A DNA stretch of 14,585 nucleotides from the NCBI GenBank assembly GCA_900617975.1, contig UZAE01014407.1, positions 1 to 14,585 of the forward strand, given 5' to 3'. Source of the stretch: Rodentolepis nana (Eukaryota > Platyhelminthes > Cestoda > Cyclophyllidea > Hymenolepididae). A model generated the notes under the pieces. The model saw nothing but the letters and a program-made list of their open reading frames with translations. It was not told the DNA's origin and did no database searches. The first letter of the stretch is position 1; each line of letters begins with the position of its first letter. Position numbers and translations under genes: made by a program. This document shows positions 1 to 10,100 of the stretch, one piece after another.

Positions 1-29
<29 letters not shown>
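1..29. repeat. (TA)n dinucleotide repeat
   Basis: Uninterrupted TA repeat at the very edge of the window, so its full length is unknown. Confidence 0.97.
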
Positions 30-32
<3 letters not shown>

Positions 33-1290
33 TTAGAGTGGAACAGTCTATTCTCAGCAAATCCACTCAAATGAGAAGTACATTAACTACTATTGTACTA
101 TTTATCGCTGACAAGCATAGCTAAATGGTCCGATTTTTTGAGTTGGTTAAATGTATCCATAAAATGTAATGGATATTCACAGTATTATTTGATAATGATG
201 CTTGCGTTTAATTAAATCAAGGGGGTGTCAAAAATGAAATATGCCTATGGCGTAAGTCATTAACAACGACACATCATTTATTCATTAATATATTCTCATA
301 TGAAAAAAATAGTAAATCGCTGAGATTATAAGAATGAGGAGGCATAATACATCAATACCAGTTATTGATTAATTCTACCCATAATCAGCAGATATAGATG
401 ATCTACCGTCAAATAGGAATTATTTTGCTTTAATACAAATTTCTTTCTACGGCTCTAAAGTTCACTATTTATTGTACCCATTTCTAACTCTATTCATCTC
501 CATAATGAATGAGATAAATTATTTGATTTCATCTTGATACCACTTGATTATAAAACATATTTTTATTCTCTGTCTAGATTGAAAATTAATTTTTTTCATT
601 GCAACTCAGGCAATATTGTATAGTCTTTTGATCCACCCAATACAAATCAGTCATCAAACTGATATGTACTCATCTCTATTTTCACCATTTGTTCAGTGGT
701 TTTTATTCGTATTAATTATCAATTTGATATCGATTCTATCCTGTCGTCTCTCCTACCCCTCCCCCTCCTCATATAATGATACAAAATTAGCGAAAATACC
801 CACTTCTTGAATTTATTGATTTCGATTATAATTTCTTGTCATAAACATGACGATGCCCGATCATTGGAGAAAGTTCGATGTGTACAGCTCCATGTTATTA
901 TTTTATCTCCTAATGATTACAAAGTTTCATACTTCCCAAATGAGGATGTGAAGTGTTATGGTTATGAAGAATAGAAGTGCCCATCATTTTGTACCAAGTG
1001 GACTTTGATTAGAGTTGGAATTGAACGATCATGCTCAGTTTAAACCCATTTTTAGTTGTATGGCTATTTGGCCACATAATCTTTGCCACATTGAAAACAC
1101 TTAGGAATTAGCAAAGTAAACAAACACATTTTCAAACATTCAGATAAGATTAAGATTATGTTTATCTTTAACTATATATATTTGGAATTATAAAGACATT
1201 GTTGTAAAATCGAATCAGATTTACAAAAAATAGAGGCAATTAGAAATATTTCTAACAGTAACTTAAACTTAACTTGCCAAATTATACAAA
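30..1290. other. AT-rich DNA with no supported gene
   Basis: The open frame at 616-810 has no ATG start and a hydrophobic, serine/proline-rich translation without a domain, so it is treated as chance. If 1291 is a real start, the promoter would lie here. A TATATATATTT stretch at about 1172-1182 is the only TATA-like element near it, and that is weak evidence in DNA this AT-rich. Confidence 0.4.
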
Positions 1291-1377
1291 ATGAAGGGAA
1301 TGAGATTAATTAGGTATCCAAGAAGGAATTATACAAAACCTCGCACAAACAAATTCACATTAGAACACGTTGTTGAG
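1291..1377 (+). CDS. Speculative first coding exon
   Basis: ATG at 1291 sits in ACAAAATGA, a good insect-type start context. A 29-codon frame follows (MKGMRLIRYPRRNYTKPRTN, then KFTLEHVVE) up to the strong donor GAG|GTAAGC at 1378, leaving phase 0. It would join in frame to the 6731 acceptor upstream of exon A, supplying a basic N-terminus ahead of the hydrophobic run. The intron would be 5.35 kb. The frame also continues without splicing to 1524. I recognise no domain. The link to the downstream gene is inference only, and it could be a chance frame. Confidence 0.22.
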
Positions 1378-1524
1378 GTAAGCGAAGAGTCCATCTGTTT
1401 TCCAATCCCATTCGGATATGATATGTATGTCGTAGACAGCTTGACGGCAAACGATCGGAAAAATCCATTTCTAATGTTCACACGGACAGCTGTAACCAGT
1501 GTTATTTTCCTCCAATTTAATTAA

Positions 1525-3213
1525 TTATGAGAAGGAGCTTAATATCATCTCATCAACGATCAAACTATGGCATTTTCGGACCTCAGAAGTTAATTTGCAA
1601 CATATTTGTTCAATTTAAAACTTGTCTGGAGGCAAGTTAAAATTGACTATGGTTTTGTGAACATCGTTAATGGAATAAGTATTGAAAATATAACAGTGAG
1701 GGATCTTTTTGAGTTCTGTTCAAAGGAAACTGGCTGATAGGCGAAATAAAATAGTAGATCAAGGCGAGAACTTGTCTGAATTCTGGATGCATTGAGTTAT
1801 CCCCCTCAGAGGAGATATTGTCTGTTACCTGATTGTCAAATGTTACAAAAGTGGAAGTTCCACTTTCTCCATCGGATTTTTTTTAAACGATTGCATAGGC
1901 GATCATGGATTATAAGTTGGCAACGAAATAAGATATCTCTTCCCTTCTAATCGTATTTATTAAAAATAAATTCAGCATATGCACGCATATTCCCTTATTT
2001 GTTTCTGATATCTTTTACAAGTACGGACGTTGTTCGCAAAGATAGCACTGACTGGCAATATATCTCAACTCGTGGAACTGAAGGGATAGAGGAAGCTATC
2101 CGACTTGTCAACTTGTCAATCAAGTAGATTGCCCAAAATTGTCGTGACTTGGAAATTTCGCATACGCTCATCCAAAGTGGGAAAAAACAAGCAAACGATA
2201 AAGAGCGCGATGTTGACAAACACATTCAAATATTTTTAAGGGTACATTTCCATTGATTACATTGAAACGACTAACGTAAACAAATCCAAGTGTTAACATT
2301 TTGAAAAATGAATTTTAGTATTTTTATTATTTCAAAGACTTATAGCAGAATTTCTTTTGTTTTCATTATCTGGTTCAAAGATTTCAGATGAATATTATCC
2401 ACCTGTACACACAAGAATAGTCACAAAATTAGAAGAAAGACAGATTTATCGAATCAGGGAGCCATGAGGTTTGATTTCCACTCCCTATTTTTTTAATTCA
2501 TTGCAGAGGAAAACTAATCAAGGAAAGTAGGAAGTTGTTGAAAGATAGGGTAGAAAATGTGTGCTTTCTACTGCTAAATGGGGTATCCACAGTACCAAGA
2601 ATTCAGAGAGTGAGATATAGAATGCTGGGACCGAGTTTAGTTAAACTTAATATTAGTGGCTATTTAGTCTAGATTTAGGCCAGGCAATGCGCACAGTATA
2701 ACAGACAGAGTTAGTGCTAGACATTACGCGGAACGATATTTTGTCCAAAAGTGAAGCCGCAGTTTATATTATGAGCTAGGGGGTGTGTGATAGACATACC
2801 TCCACGTGGTGCACCCTGGGCAACGTATACTCATACGGCGAAAAAGTCTATTACCTGACAGTTGACTTCAAACTACCATGGCCCCACTGTATGTCATATT
2901 CGACTACTTTCACAGTACTCATCCCATCTTTTTTCTACCTTATCTACCTTCGTCTTTGATACACTCTTCTGTCCCCCCCCTTCTCTTGAATTTTTTACAA
3001 TTTGATGTTCCTTCCCCTCTGTGAAGACTGAAGTCAACTAAAATCAAAACGCCTGCCATTTGATATAATAATATTATGAGCTAGACCTGCAATGATCCAA
3101 TCGGTACGTGGAAGTGGCACCCAAAATCTTATTTCTTACAAGTTAAGGGAAAGATATATATGCGCCAAAAGCAATTTGTCCGTTTGCTCACTCCTTAACA
3201 GCAATGCAATTGA
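1525..3213. other. No supported gene; locally less AT-rich around 2680-2900
   Basis: The minus-strand frame at 1995-2225 has no recognisable domain. The 2680-2900 part is visibly less AT-rich and may be old repeat DNA. ATATTATGAGCTAG occurs both near 2767 and near 3071. Confidence 0.35.
2920..2995. repeat. Pyrimidine-rich tract with poly-C
   Basis: About 75 nt strongly enriched in C and T on the plus strand, including a run of eight C at 2973-2980. It could act as a splice-acceptor-like or triplex-prone tract, but no exon clearly follows. Confidence 0.6.
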
Positions 3214-3381
3214 TATCAACATTTGGACAAAGTAGCCAGTGAAAACAACAATTGTGCACGTCATATAAATGACCTCGAGAAGTGGGGTATGGCATGGCTG
3301 CCTCTCATTCACTTTCTCACTCTCATAAGTATCAACTTAAAGTCTAAAAATATAAAATCTATCACAAGTAGAAATGGGTGA
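3214..3381 (+). pseudogene. Possible reverse-transcriptase relic (INDLEKWGMAWL)
   Basis: A 55-codon open stretch contains CARHINDLEKWGMAWLPLIH. Non-LTR retrotransposon reverse transcriptases have an L-x-x-D-[LI]-x-x-L-x-x-W-x3-W-x-[ML]-x-F-[NH] stretch, which this resembles through INDLEKWGMAW. The following residues diverge, and the expected lysine-cysteine and the catalytic YADD are not seen. The block is bounded by stops and would be an old, 5'-truncated or frameshifted remnant. A short match like this may be chance. Confidence 0.22.
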
Positions 3382-3442
3382 GGTCTGCCATCGAAATATG
3401 CCTAGTGGAAGTTCAAAAATTGAACTGAAATTGACTTCTTAG

Positions 3443-3769
3443 GTGCGGCTTGATTCCGATACTCTCGAGTGCTTTATGCACAATGGCGAGGAATTAGAAG
3501 AAAAATCTGCGCTTTCCAATGAATCATGAAAAAAGATCTATATGTGGCTTGCTCCATTCAAAACGCAACAAACGGACACTGATTCCGAAACACTTATGAC
3601 GGAGTTGGGATGCTCTATCAAAAGTATCTTTTCCGTCAGATTAAAGCAGTAGCATATTTATTCCATACGTAGACACGCTCAGTGGTATCAAAAGTGTCCA
3701 CTGCGTAGTTATAGTGATGTTCCGAAGCAAGGATGATTTGATGAGAATAAAAGAAGCGTGCAAAAGTAA
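3443..3769 (+). pseudogene. Interrupted coding-like stretch of unknown origin
   Basis: One frame follows an acceptor-like CTTCTTAG and reads VRLDSDTLECFMHNGEELEE, then has stops at 3527, 3650 and 3734. Between the stops it reads MWLAPFKTQQTDTDSETLMT, continues to KSIFSVRLKQ, then HAQWYQKCPLRSYSDVPKQG. The stretch is less AT-rich than its surroundings. D-S-[DE]-T-L occurs twice. I recognise no family. It could be a decayed mobile-element gene or chance openness in less AT-rich DNA. Confidence 0.2.
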
Positions 3770-4413
3770 AATTTCAAAAGTAGGTCCTGAAATACGTCGC
3801 TAGGCATCCTTTTATTCAGTCTAGACTTTAGAGACGAAAGTGCCCAATGTAAATCAAGTCTCAGTGGCCTTTAAGGAGGGCAGATCGTCTGATAACACTG
3901 GCTAAGATCTGTTCTCTGTTACATCCAGCAATATAATAACTCATTTTGTAGAACTTGCTTTCATTTCACTTACCTAAAATAAAATAGGCGTATCTGAAAA
4001 TAAACCAATGGTAAGCAATTTTTAGCATGATCTCATTTGGTCATCAAGTTCATAGTACATTAAGGTCTACAGGAAACAGACGAAATTTCAAAACTTAGTC
4101 CCCGACATAAATTCAAAATTCAATATCTTGACTAAAAAAATACCAAAATGCACAGTCCGTGTAATTTTACTCAGAACCCATTGCTGAGGCGAATAACCAT
4201 GAGCGCTCTAATTACCTGAAACGCTAATAGAGAAATAACAAAATAATTGAAAAAAACGTTATTTGCAGGATTTAATTGACGTTTTTCTGATATGAATCCG
4301 CTTAAAGGGACGGGTTATAACCAGGAGAGAGTGAGGTCACCAACGAAATGCTTTGGAAATTCGATGGCTTCAAAGACTAACGGACAACAACAGAATGAAA
4401 CAATCAAGTGTTT

Positions 4414-4520
4414 GGGGGGGGGGGGGGGANGGGAAGGGGAATGAGACAATTCAAAATGAATGTGAGAGGGAAATAGGAAGGAGAAGTAAAATAAATGGGG
4501 GGGGGTGGTTGGGGGAGGGG
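4414..4520. repeat. G-rich region with G15 run, ambiguous base, and second G run
   Basis: A G15 run at 4414-4428 is followed by A and an N at 4430. A G9 run lies at 4497-4505, followed by TGGTTGGGGGAGGGG. The clusters satisfy a G-quadruplex pattern on the plus strand. The N suggests sequencing difficulty, and run lengths may be wrong. The minus-strand open frame across it (4404-4751) owes its proline-rich end to this tract and is not called as a gene. Confidence 0.9.
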
Positions 4521-6730
4521 TGAAGTGGAGGTCTCAGAACTGAACAAGGGCAATTCAGAATATATGTTAAAAAGCAAATGAGGTATATCCCTAACAGTTA
4601 GGTAAAGTTCACGTATGGGGAGGCATAGAAAACATGGTTCAGCGAGCGCAGGTACTACATAATCCTCCATAGTGTGTTTTAAGAGTGGTAAAAACTTAAG
4701 TTTCAGCTTTGCATGCATGATTTTAACTGCGACTTTAAATGCTGTGGCCATATGTGAGGAATATGAGAAAGCATTTAAGAAGAAATTACTCCACTAAACA
4801 AAGCGATATAGACTTGATATCTTGAAGAAATGCAGCAGAATGCTCATTTATTGACCATAAAGACCAAAGACAAGGTGGTCTTGATCACAATACTGTGGAA
4901 GTTAGATTAGAAAACAACGGTCCAATCAAGGCAAAAACCAATTCTCTGAATTAAATTAAGTCATCATTCAGTACTTGTATGCGAATATGGAAGATAAATG
5001 GTGAATCACTTTGCGATTTCTGTTATTTCCTAACCATTCCAAATATTTAATACGTTCAACGTTAGCATGGATTTAAATAGAGGACTTGAACTTGGTAATA
5101 GGCCACATTGAGAAGGACAAAGATTCATTCATTCAATTGTATCTAAATTAACTTAATTTATATACTCTTGTTAAAGAATTCAACAATCAAATTCATAAGC
5201 ACTCAAGTACTGACCCGAGCCTCTAAAAAGTTGCCAAAATTCATTTTCCATCAAAGTAGAGATGACATTCTAAGTGAGTAAATAAGTTGGTAGAAGCTTC
5301 CAATTAGGTGTTACTTGCCAGGATCAATTTTGAATATACGTGGTTGTTTGATGAAGAATTTTTACTCAAAATCGTTGGATACTACCCTCTTTGACCCCGT
5401 AGTGTAAGAATTTATGCTGCATTAAGTCGTCATTTGACATTTCTTTATAAAATTATTATAGGAAACAATCATAAATAAATACGAATATTTTTTTCCCGTC
5501 TCAAGTATTGCAAAATAAATTGAAGTTAAGGGTAGCAACGGTCGGTTTTTTATTAAAAAACTGGTAAGTAATTATTTGTTGCAATCTGTTGAGGTGAACT
5601 GTGAAGCATAAAGTTGAGATCGTAATACACTCATTTTGTAAATTTTAAGGCATAATTCTATGGCATATACATTTTTGCAGATACAATCATCTTTTTGTTC
5701 ATCTCTCCTATGTTTTTTTGAAATTTTTCTGTTACCTGTTTCCAGTGGCTTTTCACAATAAAATATGTAAAGTTTTCAAAAGTTCTTTGAGAAATAATAA
5801 AAAGCTATTAGAAATAATCCGTTTACCACGTAACGCAAAATTTTAAAATTCCATTCGTCTCTTTACAATGAGCGCGTCCTGTCCAAATGCATGTCATTGG
5901 CCAATTGAGCTGACGATGAATATCACTTAAAGCACGAGGGAAAAGATGTGCCCCTTCCCATACACACTCTCCCTACATTGCTCAAACGTCCGTTTTGAAA
6001 CATTAAAAATATCATAGCAAGCTATGAAGGTCAGGGTTGGGTGAAACTAATTTACTCAGGATGCTCTACTTCCAGCGTCTATTAATTTATTTACGTAAGA
6101 TAATTTTTATCATATTGGCATTCATACTATTATTTGATCTCTGCAAAATTTTCATATCACTTTATCCGGATATAATGCAATTTAGGTAATTAATGTTCAA
6201 AATATGATTTGTAGATAATTTTTTAATATAGCAATTCATTTTTTTAATATTATACCCACTTATTTGCGGTCACACAGTATGGTGACTTTAAAATCGTTTT
6301 ACTTCCTAAATATTTAAAGAAGTTTAGTTATTCTGACCACAGTCAAATACATTGCGTTCGAGTTAGCCTAAGTACGTGTCAAGAAACGAAGAGCGAATTT
6401 TCTCATTTTTACTACCAATGATCCTGAATGCATAAGTTTAAATATTTATGAATTTAATTTACTAGAATAAGTGCTGTTAGAAATTTCCATCTGATGAAAT
6501 ATTAATTCGAATTTAATTAAAAAATTAAGGTAAAATGTACGGTTTATTTTAATTGGATTCAACAAGTAAATTAAGGTAACTCAATACTTAATTGTATATC
6601 CGACTATAAGCAAATTTACCAAATTCATTGATTCAAAAACTGTTTAATTATTAGGTTGACACTATTTTAACAAAGTTTGCAGCTAGTTTTTTGCATCCCA
6701 ATCTTGAAACAGTTCAACTACTTTTTTTAG
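4521..6730. other. AT-rich DNA with no supported gene
   Basis: Stops are dense in every plus frame. A strong donor-like CTG|GTAAGT near 5563 follows a short open stretch from about 5501 with a pyrimidine-rich acceptor, but its outgoing phase does not fit exon A. No RNA gene or complete mobile element is seen. Confidence 0.4.
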
Positions 6731-6770
6731 CTTTTTACTCATTTTGTTACCATAGTGTGCTCTGTTACAG

Positions 6771-7143
6771 AGACGATACTATCATTTGTCCTTGCCTACC
6801 TGTCAACTGTTCAAACGAGTTGCCAATTTCCTGAATTTCTACTACTCCCAAGTACGAACATCTGGTGGTCAGGGCCAGTTTTGCGTGCAGATTCTGCCTC
6901 TTCTTCCTTCCCCTTTGCCCAGCTAACCGTGCGAGGCGATCTAAGAAAAATGATTCTTTCATACCTGCTTGATTCTTCAACAAATTCAAGCCATTACCCT
7001 TTCAATCGCTACCCATTCAAAAGTAATCTCCATGGTATCAGTAATTATACAGCTCCTGCGATTCATATTGACCTTCGATGTGATCAATTAATTGATAAGG
7101 CTACTGAAACGTATTTAGCTGAAATACATTTAACTAATAGCAG
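6771..7143 (+). CDS. Exon A: N-terminal region with hydrophobic segment and CQFPE motif
   Basis: The frame is open from 6731 to 7174. The acceptor chosen is TTACAG at 6765-6770 (entering phase 1). An alternative is TTTTTTTAG at 6730 (entering phase 0). The donor is CAG|GTATGA after 7143 (leaving phase 2), and the frame ends only 10 codons further on. The protein starts hydrophobic (ILSFVLAYLSTVQT), like a signal peptide or anchor, then SCQFPEF and NIWWSG. Arthropod DUF7044-type domains often begin C-x-FP with a following W-x-G, so this could be a very divergent N-terminal domain. Possible N-glycosylation sites are NSS and NYT. A warning: a strong pyrimidine tract ending in CCCAG at 6922 lies inside the block, so the real exon may start at 6923 and the CQFPE part may be separate or intronic. 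Confidence 0.45.
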
Positions 7144-10100
7144 GTATGAATTGCATGCTTTCGGTACCAATTGACTATTTGTGCTGTTTCGAATTATCTT
7201 AAATGAAAAAATTTACTATTTTCTACATGAGTGGCTCATGTCAAAATGAAATAATGCGTTCTCTTATTTCTAGCATTTGTATTATTAAAATGGGTTTTAG
7301 CTGAATTGAAAGCAGCTAAAAACGAGGCTGCCTCCTCTTTCTCTTGCAGAGAAAAGTAAATCGTATTTAGCCGGGAGCAGTTAGTTGTAGTCCAATTTCA
7401 TTTTCATTGAAATTTAGCTCATTAAAAATGAGAAATGCTGTGTGAACCTCCATTTTACTGATTTACTACCCATTTTGAAGGTCATTTTATATTCCACTTA
7501 AGGGCATGATATGCATGATAGATAATTGCAAGTAAAGGTCAAATCTAACGATTTTGCAAGTATTACTTGGGTAATTAGCTAATGTTTTACCTGAGAAGAG
7601 TTTAATTTCAATATATTTTCGATCATAGTGGCAATAGCAGTAGGAAATTAAGAGGATAGCCATTTTTTGGGCTACAACAAATTAGGCCAAAAAGTACAGA
7701 GGAAAAAATTGGAAAAGCCGTTCTGTGCAAAAAAGTAGCAATTTGCACGGCGAATCATGAAAGAAAACATGGGCCGATGAAGCAAATTAGTTTGAAATTA
7801 TTTACTGCGAAAATGGAATTAATGCTTCAACAAATATTCGAAAATCAAAATATTCTCCTCTGTTTATAATACTTAATTTACAACAATCATTAAGAATTAC
7901 TTTTAATATATTATTTGCTTAGAATGGCATAATTTAGTAATTCATATTTGTAAGCAGATATACCCACCGAAGCCACTTATATGAATTTCATTTTTTATAC
8001 TTTAGATCATTGTACATATGCATGCGATTTTATAATCTCGACAGAACTGGTGCACCGGAAGTATTTGAACTCATTCAAGGCAAATAATTTAAAATATATT
8101 TTCACAATTTTATAATCATATAATCAGTTAAGTATTTTTGCCAAACATTCAGGTGACAGCATGACCACTTCCTCAGATTGTTCGACCTCAAATAATCTTC
8201 ACAGAAGTGTATGGATTCGTAAGTATTCGTTTCTTTCCACCACTATTTCATGTTTCACGGAGGATAATTTTTTTATTTGTGACATAGTTTAACTTCCTTG
8301 GAACGCTATATTTTAGGCAAATCCAACTCAATTACTTTTTTAGATATTTCTTAATTTTGCGAAAAATCAAACAATTTTCTTGATGTATTTCTATCTCTTT
8401 TTAGCTAATTTATCAAAATATGATTCGGGCAATCATCAGAGAATGTGTCCACTCGTTGGTGGATTTCAGGCAAAAAACTTCATTAACCTGAACTCAGAGA
8501 GGGTAATTTTTTTTAAATTTAAACAGGCCTTTGTGGCTAATAGGATCATGCTTGTCCTAATTTTTATTTATACGCTTCAGCCAATCTGCAATTCCTCGGT
8601 ATATGTAACGATTGACTCTGAGTGTATCCGAGGGGAAGGAATTGAATTTCACTTTAACGAACCCAGCTGCAATCCCTTTGAGTCAACATTAAGTAGGTTT
8701 ATTGAAAGAAAAAACACTATTTTAAAGTTAATTTTCAATGCTGAAGAAAAAAACTAGTCATGCGAGGAGATAGAATGGACAAATAATGGGACAATAGAGA
8801 ATGCATTGTTAATTAACTCAACGTACGGAGACTTAGGGGATTTTAGGTGGTACAATGATATTCTGAGCTTATTGAGAATTGATCCAGTTTAGATAAGATC
8901 TCGGTCCATTCAAAAGAGATTTATTTTTGTTTTCCTTTAGAGGTGTCTTAGTGCGATGTGGATTAATTGGACTAAATCAAGTGCAATTTTACTCTTTTAT
9001 AAAATAGATAACACTAAATTCTCTACAAATGGTGGATATCAACATGGAAATTATTAAAATTAGGAGCTGTTATTTATAAAACTTTGGCAACACAGACAAT
9101 AAACCCTACATCTTGGATTACTCTAGCTTAGCTGCGTTAAAAGCGTGCATTATGAACCCTCTAAAAAATGCAAAAAATTGATGAGGTCGATCATCAAGAT
9201 TTGAAAATAGATCAATCTGCTTTGGTTGTTGTTGTTGTTGTTGAAGAAAACCTCTCTCAGTAATGAAAATTAAAAATGATTCTAGAAATTTGAAACTTAA
9301 GCTTCTTAAATGGAAAATTGTGTATATGCCAAATCAATTAATAAATTAAGTAGGACAATTGATATCTCGAGTTTTCTCTTAGCACTTGTTGAACCACTTC
9401 CATTTACTATTTTCTGGAGATATTCATAACTAACTCGTTGAAGATCGGAAATTTTTCATATCGATGTGGTAAGATTTAGAGAATTATTCTCGTATTTATG
9501 CTTGATTTTGAGATTCAACATAGTAGTTTATACGATGTGAGTCAATATGCTAATGCATTTATATTCAACAGACTTGATGGCGTTTTATTTGGTATATTTT
9601 AAGTACTGTTAAAAGTGCATTAAAAGTTTGTTTTTCAGAATTTATCAAGTATATATTTGCCACAAAAGCAGCATATTAATTAATAGTTCACACTGCTATT
9701 GTTTGAGGCCCTTTACCATTTATCTATTAATTAAGATGGTAACCAGATATGAAAAGAATTTTTAACTTCTTGCGAATGTGCAAATTTTAATTATTCACAC
9801 GAATCAAGGGAGAGAATTGTTTTGATATTACTATACTTTTTCGATTTTAACCAATTTAACGTTTTTTTTCTTTAGTGAGCCGATTTTCGTGTTTTGTTCA
9901 ATGGACAGAAATCGGGGGTCTGTTTGCGATTCTTGTGAAGGAAAAGAATCCCAATGAATACATTGCAGTAAGCATGGTAAGAATAGAGTTGACTTTAAAA
10001 AAGTAAAACAAAGCAAAGTAGGGTCGACAAAATATATGCACATCAGTCATTAGACAATATTAATAGAGTAGATTAGTTATTGAGTCATATAAAGCGGGGG

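Larger units (their letters stand above)
8693..9875 (+). other. Intron between exons C2 and E
   Basis: Mostly AT-rich with many stops. It contains the decoy exon at 8941-9057 and a short GTT repeat. Just past the exon C2 donor, the same frame is open between TAG at 8755 and TAG at 8890. It reads SCEEIEWTNNGTIENALLIN and goes on to RWYNDILSLLRIDPV. This could be an alternative exon or relic, and it has no clear splice sites of its own. Confidence 0.4.

Noticed and set aside
616..810. Plus-strand 64-codon open frame
   Set aside because: Begins at TTG, and the translation is low in information with no domain. The acceptor-like CTCAG before it is not matched by a usable donor.
3178..3579. Inverted repeat TGTCCGTTTG ... 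CAAACGGACA as ends of a small transposon
   Set aside because: Only 10 bases match and the neighbouring bases differ. Pairs of that length are expected by chance many times in a window this long, and no target-site duplication is evident.
4404..4751. Minus-strand 115-codon open frame
   Set aside because: Its last third is proline-rich only because it crosses the poly-G tracts and the N. The remainder shows no domain or convincing splice context.
6765..6989. Minus-strand 74-codon open frame
   Set aside because: Antisense shadow of exon A. No domain and no independent support.
8503..8526. A 24-nt micro-intron (GTAATT...AAACAG)
   Set aside because: Too short for an animal spliceosomal intron. 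The 78-nt alternative with the same donor has a better acceptor and branch-like site and gives a more family-like protein.
9831..10043. Minus-strand 70-codon open frame
   Set aside because: Overlaps exon E antisense, where strong plus-strand splice signals and a family-like translation are present.
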